Assembly: GCF_004364435.1 (NCBI RefSeq)
Contig: NZ_SOCT01000003.1
Coordinates: 434,001-498,000, forward strand
Origin: Pseudomonas sp. LP_7_YM
GTDB taxonomy: Bacteria; Pseudomonadota; Gammaproteobacteria; Pseudomonadales; Pseudomonadaceae
DNA length: 64,000 nt
Direction: 5' to 3'
Below are positions 59,795-64,000 of the stretch, in pieces. The translations under genes and the position numbers were made by a program. Below the pieces are notes generated by a model. The model did no database searches and was not told the origin of the DNA. It was given only the letters and a program-made list of their open reading frames with translations. How positions within the stretch are numbered: the stretch's first letter is position 1; each line of letters starts with the position of its first letter.

Positions 59795-60793
59795 GTGAAC
59801 AGACTATTCGCCGCCTCCCTGCTGGCTGCAGGACTGGCCTTGGGCAGCACAGCCCAGGCCGCGCCGCAACTGCTCAACGTTTCGTACGACGTGATGCGCG
59901 ACTTCTACAAGGACTACAACGCCGCCTTCCAGAAGCACTGGAATGGCGAGCACCAGGAAACCCCGACGATTCAGATGTCCTTCGGCGGATCGAGCAAACA
60001 GGCGCGCTCGGTGATCGATGGCCTGCCCGCCGATGTCATCACCATGAACATGGCCACCGACATCAACGCGCTGGCCGACAACGGCAAACTGGTGCCGGAT
60101 AACTGGGTCACCCGTCTGCCTAACAACAGCGCGCCGTTCACCTCGGCCACGGTGTTCATCGTGCGCAAGGGCAACCCGAAAGCGCTGAAGGACTGGAACG
60201 ATCTGGTCAAGGAGGGGGTTGAGGTCATCGTGCCCAATCCGAAAACCTCGGGCAACGGTCGGTACACCTACCTGTCCGCTTGGGGTTACACCCTGAAGAA
60301 CGGCGGCGATGAAGCAGCGGCGAAAAAGTTCGTCGGTGAGCTGTTCAGCCATGTGCCGGTGCTCGACACCGGTGGCCGTGGCGCGACCACCACGTTCATG
60401 ACCAATCACATCGGCGACGTGCTGGTGACCTTCGAAAACGAAGCGGAAATGATCGCCCGCGAGTTTGGTCGCGATCAGTTCGAGGTCGTCTACCCCAGCG
60501 TCTCTGCCGAAGCCGAGCCACCGGTGAGCGTGGTCGATAAGGTCGTCGACAAGAAAGGCAGTCGGGCCCTGGCCGAGGATTACCTGAAGTACCTGTGGTC
60601 GCCGGAAGGACAGGAAATCGCTGCCGCCAACTACCTGCGCCCGCGTGACCCTGCCGTGTTGGCCAAATACACCGATCGCTTCCCGAAAGTCGACTTCCTC
60701 GACGTGGAGAAAACCTTTGGTGCCTGGCGCACTGTCCAGAAGACCCACTTCAACGACGGCGGCGTGTTTGACCAGATCTACCCGGCCAAGTAA
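59795..60793 (+). CDS. sbp: Sulfate-binding periplasmic protein
   Basis: Captures sulfate for a CysTWA-type ABC importer. The 332-residue product has a signal peptide (about 1-22, ending STAQA). The mature part contains LLNVSYDVMRDFYKDYN, FGGSSKQARSVIDGL, NPKTSGNGRYTYLSAWGY and the C-terminal FPKVDFLDVEKTFG, which together identify Sbp. The GTG at 59795 has AAGGA upstream and yields a normal signal peptide; an ATG at 59765 would add ten residues. The permease and ATPase genes are not adjacent. Confidence 0.92.
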   Translation: MNRLFAASLLAAGLALGSTAQAAPQLLNVSYDVMRDFYKDYNAAFQKHWNGEHQETPTIQMSFGGSSKQARSVIDGLPADVITMNMATDINALADNGKLVPDNWVTRLPNNSAPFTSATVFIVRKGNPKALKDWNDLVKEGVEVIVPNPKTSGNGRYTYLSAWGYTLKNGGDEAAAKKFVGELFSHVPVLDTGGRGATTTFMTNHIGDVLVTFENEAEMIAREFGRDQFEVVYPSVSAEAEPPVSVVDKVVDKKGSRALAEDYLKYLWSPEGQEIAAANYLRPRDPAVLAKYTDRFPKVDFLDVEKTFGAWRTVQKTHFNDGGVFDQIYPAK

Positions 60794-60813
60794 GCATTCA
60801 GGCTAAATCCTCA

Positions 60814-60850
60814 TGTGGGATCGAGTTTCATCCTGTGGGAGCGACTGGCG
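60814..60850. repeat. Paired TGTGGGA-CGA repeat fragments
   Basis: TGTGGGATCGAG at 60814 and TGTGGGAGCGAC at 60834 are two direct copies of the head of a common Pseudomonas intergenic repeat. The rest of the 187-base gap to 60980 shows no gene. Confidence 0.45.
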
Positions 60851-60980
60851 CTGTGTGACAGTGGCGAATACGATTTATCAGGCGGTTACCGGCTGTCTGA
60901 CCCGCCGCTTTCGCTGCCGTCGTAACCTCCGGCGTCTCCTACGGTGATCGCGTCAGACCGACGAAGTAGAATTGCCGACT

Positions 60981-61403
60981 TCAATTCCCGAACTGGCGAC
61001 TCAACCCTGCGGGTACACCACTGGAATCGGTCTCCTGCCACGGCCCGCTTGGCGAGGTAGACCAGTTCCAGCCGTTGTTCCAGCGGTAGTACGTGCGCTG
61101 GCGGTAAAAAGTGTTAGGCACGTTATCCAGCACATGCACACCCAACCTGGCGTCCCAATGGCTGTTGCCACCCGGCGGCGGGGCGAAGTTGGCGGAAGTC
61201 TTGGGGGCGGACGGAATCGGCGTCGATGGCGGGGTTTGTGGTGTCGTGCGAGGAGTACCCGGCTGCGGCGTGGGCTGTGGGGCGGGAGCGCTGCCCGGTA
61301 CTGGGATCGGCTCCGAACTCTGCGGACCGGGGTGCTGGACCGCACAGGCGGCACTCAGGGCCACTGCTACGCTCAACAAGGCAAATCGTGCGACGCGATA
61401 CAT
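60981..61403 (-). CDS. Proline-rich hypothetical lipoprotein
   Basis: Predicted outer-membrane-type lipoprotein of 140 residues. A signal peptide ends in the lipobox LSAAC (Cys20), followed by a proline/glutamine/threonine-rich linker (about 24-75). A small aromatic C-terminal domain with HVLDNVPNTFYRQRTYYRWN completes it. No function is recognised. It follows ccmI on the same strand after 50 bases and could be transcribed with the ccm genes. Confidence 0.75.
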   Translation of the reverse strand: MYRVARFALLSVAVALSAACAVQHPGPQSSEPIPVPGSAPAPQPTPQPGTPRTTPQTPPSTPIPSAPKTSANFAPPPGGNSHWDARLGVHVLDNVPNTFYRQRTYYRWNNGWNWSTSPSGPWQETDSSGVPAGLSRQFGN

Positions 61404-61453
61404 AGGTGCTTCCTATTGTGTGTCTGGACTGTGTCTGAGCCGCACGCCCCTGG

Positions 61454-62656
61454 CTACTGATCGGGGCTGTCGATGGTCAGGGACTGAGGGCCTGTGGCCT
61501 TGCTGGGCAACGGCTGGCTGCGACCAATCCACTCTCCGGAGGTGGGCTGGCCTGCGCGGGATACCCGAGCAACGAGTTGGACTTCCGGGAAGTTCGACAG
61601 TTTCAGCTGCGGCATCATGGCGTCGGCGTCTGTCAATTCCACTTCCACCGGTAGATCAGCGACGGTTACACGCTTGACGGCCAAAGGCGCGGGTGGTCCG
61701 GAGACTGCACGCGCGAACACGAATACGCTGTCGCTCGGCAAAACCTTGTCCTTCAATGAATCGGAGAGCGTCACCCGCACGTGCAGATGCGCGCCCGGTG
61801 CCGCTGGCAACGGTGCCTCCCGCACCTGGCCGCCGTTTTGCACCAACCTGTCGCGGGCCCGGGCGATACCGCCTTGCAGCGCAGAACGCGATGGATCGTT
61901 CGGTGGCAATACCGCCAGCAGGCGCGTCCAATAGTCCATCGCCTGCTGAAAATGCTGACTCTCGAACCCGTTAATGCCCTTGAGCCCAAGACTTGTCACT
62001 TCATTGGGATCGGTTTTCAGTGCTTCGTCGGCCAACCCCTGAATCTGTGGAGTCCAGGCCTTGTTGCCGGCGAAATACAAGGCTTGTGCCCATTGCCCCA
62101 ACAGCTCCGGCTGGCGCCCCGCCAGAGCGGCTGCACGCTCGAACATCTTTGCCGCGTCGGCGGGCCGGTCCTGGGCCATGTAGGTTCTTGCGAGCAAGTA
62201 AAGGCTTTGCGCCGAATCCGGTTGCGCCTTGACGGCGCGCTCCAGGCGGTCGGTGATCTGCTCGGGTGAGCCCGCCTGGCCGAGCTCACGGGTCAGCTCG
62301 AACCTGTCACTGGCGCCGAAATGCAGATACAGCGCAAGGCCTGCGACCGGCACCAGCATCGCCAACAGCAAAGGCCACGGTTTGCCCAGTCGCGAAACCC
62401 GCTCGGCGGAAACACCCTCAGTGTCCGCCAACAACTCACGGGCAGCCTCGGCGCGGCCGATGTTCATCTGGGCCGCCGACAACACGCCTTCGGTTTGCTG
62501 CTCCTGCAGCTCAGCCAGACGCTCCTGATAGAGGGCGACATTAAGCGCGGTGCGATCTTCCTCGCGTTGCACACGACGACCTCGCAACAGCGGGATCAGC
62601 AGGAAACTCAGGGCCACCAGCAACAATAAGCCGACGGCCAGCCAGAAATCGATCAT
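61454..62656 (-). CDS. ccmI: Cytochrome c biogenesis protein CcmI
   Basis: Apocytochrome chaperone (CycH) of the system I heme-lyase complex. The 400-residue product has two N-terminal membrane helices (about 4-24 and 93-112), with the conserved [12 protein letters not shown] between them. Tetratricopeptide repeats (about 130-260) and a C-terminal periplasmic domain (about 285-395) follow. Its start overlaps the ccmH stop by four bases. Confidence 0.94.
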   Translation of the reverse strand: MIDFWLAVGLLLLVALSFLLIPLLRGRRVQREEDRTALNVALYQERLAELQEQQTEGVLSAAQMNIGRAEAARELLADTEGVSAERVSRLGKPWPLLLAMLVPVAGLALYLHFGASDRFELTRELGQAGSPEQITDRLERAVKAQPDSAQSLYLLARTYMAQDRPADAAKMFERAAALAGRQPELLGQWAQALYFAGNKAWTPQIQGLADEALKTDPNEVTSLGLKGINGFESQHFQQAMDYWTRLLAVLPPNDPSRSALQGGIARARDRLVQNGGQVREAPLPAAPGAHLHVRVTLSDSLKDKVLPSDSVFVFARAVSGPPAPLAVKRVTVADLPVEVELTDADAMMPQLKLSNFPEVQLVARVSRAGQPTSGEWIGRSQPLPSKATGPQSLTIDSPDQ

Positions 62657-63156
62657 TCGGTTTTTTTATCCAGCAAGTGGGCGAGGCGGCGACGCTCCTC
62701 GTCGGAAAGCACATCGGCTTCTTCTGTGCGCGTGTGGCGACGGCGGGCAACGATGACGCCAATCAGCAACATGCCGCCGAGCAGCAAACCGGCCGGACCG
62801 AACCAGAGCAGCCAGGTGTGGGCATTCAGTCCGGGCTTGTAGCGCACGAACTCGCCGTAGCGATCGACCATGAAATCGATGATCTGCTGATTGCTCTGCC
62901 CTTCGCCAAGCATGCGATAGATCTCCTTGCGCAAATCGGCAGCGATCGGCGCGTTGGAATCAGCGATGTCCTGGTTCTGGCACTTAGGGCAACGCAGTTC
63001 CCGGGTCAGTTCGGCGTAACGCGCGCGCTCGGCGTCGTCCTTGAAGGTGTAGGCGTCGATGGCGGCGTGGGCCACGCTTGTGCAGCTCAGCGCCAATAAC
63101 ACGGCTGATGCCAGGCGCACGCTTTGCCGCTTAAGGAAGCGGACGTTCGCCGGCAC
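62653..63156 (-). CDS. ccmH: Cytochrome c biogenesis protein CcmH
   Basis: Membrane thiol-redox protein that reduces apocytochrome CxxCH sites. The 167-residue product has an N-terminal signal-like segment (about 11-30), the redox motif LRCPKCQNQ (LRCxxC) and a C-terminal membrane helix (about 113-132). The start is uncertain: GTG 63156 has GGGGAG at five bases and is preferred, giving a short extra leader. The frame stays open upstream to 63429 only through the repeat region and ccmG overlap. Confidence 0.9.
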   Translation of the reverse strand: MPANVRFLKRQSVRLASAVLLALSCTSVAHAAIDAYTFKDDAERARYAELTRELRCPKCQNQDIADSNAPIAADLRKEIYRMLGEGQSNQQIIDFMVDRYGEFVRYKPGLNAHTWLLWFGPAGLLLGGMLLIGVIVARRRHTRTEEADVLSDEERRRLAHLLDKKTE

Positions 63157-63228
63157 ATCATCTCCCCTGCATGAACTCGTCTGTGCCCTGGACACCGGCG
63201 CAAAGACTGGAGGCTGGCGATTCAAAAC

Positions 63229-63318
63229 GGAGGGAGCGAATTCATTCGCGAATTGGTCGTCCGGACGATACCTATGTGTCGGCTGTACGTCCGGCTCGCG
63301 GATGAATACTTTCCCGCC
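63229..63318. repeat. REPIN-like inverted pair inside the ccm operon
   Basis: GGAGGGAGCGAATTCATTCG (63229-63248) and its continuation are mirrored by an imperfect copy on the opposite strand at 63294-63318 (18 of 25 positions alike). A TCGTCCGGACGA palindrome lies between. The pair accounts for the unusual gap between ccmG and ccmH. Confidence 0.7.
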
Positions 63319-63371
63319 GCTGGATCTGCGGCGCAGCCGAATCCATTCCACTGCAAAGGCATACGGACGGC

Positions 63372-63908
63372 TCATTGCGTAGCCTCGTCGACAAGCCCCT
63401 GATACAACCCGGCAAGCTTCTCTCGCCACACGGCCTCGTCGATCACACCGACGTGCTTGTAGCGAATAATGCCCTTGCGGTCGATCAGAAACGTCTCAGG
63501 CGCGCCGTAGACGCCCAGATTCAAGCCCAGACTGCCGGTTTCGTCATTGATGTTCAGCTGATACGGGTCGTGAAAATCCTTGAGCCATTTCAAGGCGTCG
63601 GCGTTGACGTCCTTGTAGTTGACCCCGTAGATCACCACGCCCTGCTGCGCCAGCCTGGTCAGCAGCGGATGTTCGACGCGGCAGGCGACACACCATGTGC
63701 CCCAGACGTTGACCAGCGCCGGTTTGCCCAGCAGGTCAGCGCGGGACAGTGGCTTGCCGTCCTGCACCGATGGCAGGGAAAACTGCGGGAAAGGCTTGTC
63801 GATCAACGCCGACGGCAGCTCCGAGGGGTCTAGATACAGCCCCCTGTAGAGAAACAGCGCCATACCCAGAAACAGCACCAGCGGAATCACCAACACCCAA
63901 CGCTTCAT
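63372..63908 (-). CDS. ccmG: Thiol:disulfide interchange protein DsbE/CcmG
   Basis: Periplasmic membrane-anchored thioredoxin that keeps apocytochrome cysteines reduced for heme attachment. The 178-residue product has an N-terminal anchor helix (about 4-22), then a thioredoxin fold with the active site WCVACRVEH (Cys73, Cys76), a YGVNYKD strand and GAPETFLIDRKG around the cis-proline. Its ATG overlaps the ccmF stop (ATGA). Confidence 0.95.
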   Translation of the reverse strand: MKRWVLVIPLVLFLGMALFLYRGLYLDPSELPSALIDKPFPQFSLPSVQDGKPLSRADLLGKPALVNVWGTWCVACRVEHPLLTRLAQQGVVIYGVNYKDVNADALKWLKDFHDPYQLNINDETGSLGLNLGVYGAPETFLIDRKGIIRYKHVGVIDEAVWREKLAGLYQGLVDEATQ

Positions 63909-64000
63909 ACCGCTGCTCCCGACAATCCCAGCGCATCACGCACCCGGCTCCGGACCTTGACCCGGTAGCGTTTATCCAGCGCCGCCAACACGCCGCCCAG
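63905..64000 (-). CDS. ccmF: Cytochrome c heme lyase subunit CcmF (C-terminal end)
   Basis: Only the last 31 codons are in the window. The minus-strand reading LGGVLAALDKRYRVK, then RDALGLSGAAV and a stop, matches the end of CcmF, and position upstream of ccmG in the ccmFGHI order confirms it. The gene continues past the window end. Confidence 0.9.
   Translation of the reverse strand: MGGVLAALDKRYRVKVRSRVRDALGLSGAAV

Overview
The window is a stretch of a Pseudomonas chromosome, most likely the syringae/fluorescens side of the genus. The gene order ccoNOQP-ccoGHIS-hemN-anr-apt, the very close match of Anr to its Pseudomonas relatives, the xdhABC-guaD and ureide blocks, zipA-ligA, the REP-type palindromes and the GGA-loop Rsm RNA all point that way. 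No tRNA, rRNA, CRISPR array, integrase or insertion sequence was recognised.

Layout. (1) 1-11.6 kb, micro-aerobic respiration: a cbb3 oxidase operon (ccoN, ccoO, ccoQ, ccoP), its assembly genes (ccoG, ccoH, ccoI, ccoS), a SafE/DsbD_2-like membrane protein, hemN behind an ANR box, and anr. A PIN-toxin remnant sits between ccoP and ccoG. (2) 11.6-32.8 kb, housekeeping with accessory patches: apt, recR, an NADP-dependent oxidoreductase, ybaB, dnaX, then a binding protein, a truncated acid phosphatase, an orphan amidase, a PhzF protein, an MFS pump with a TetR regulator, a Rap1a/Tai-like protein, a type I pantothenate kinase, the 4.5S RNA, a GNAT enzyme, a decayed metallopeptidase, ligA, zipA and smc. 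(3) 32.1-58.8 kb, purine nitrogen salvage: two GntR regulators, xdhA, xdhB, xdhC, guaD, an AzgA-type purine permease, uraH, puuE, uraD, alc, allA, puuD, a urate/xanthine permease, a Tsx/OmpK channel, a RutR-like regulator and, beyond an MCP, a urea transporter. A 1044-residue toxin-like protein interrupts this block. (4) 55.0-57.8 kb: a single-domain response regulator, an Rsm-family regulatory RNA with a GacA-type upstream site, and a Cache-domain chemoreceptor. (5) 58.8-64 kb: a potassium channel with a zinc ribbon, a sulfate-binding protein, a lipoprotein, and the end of the ccm cytochrome c maturation operon (ccmI, ccmH, ccmG, partial ccmF).

How they work together. The cbb3 oxidase, Anr and HemN form the low-oxygen programme, and the ccm genes at the far end make its c-type cytochromes. 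The purine block covers the path from guanine/xanthine through urate, 5-hydroxyisourate, OHCU, allantoin, allantoate and ureidoglycolate to glyoxylate and urea, with transport at the outer membrane, inner membrane and for urea. A repeated palindrome (TTGTATACAA and close variants) in front of the purine permease/GntR pair, uraH, puuE and the urea transporter suggests one regulon. Sigma-54-like sites in front of ompK and puuE suggest nitrogen control. The strongest non-coding observation is the Rsm RNA at about 55.73-55.85 kb.
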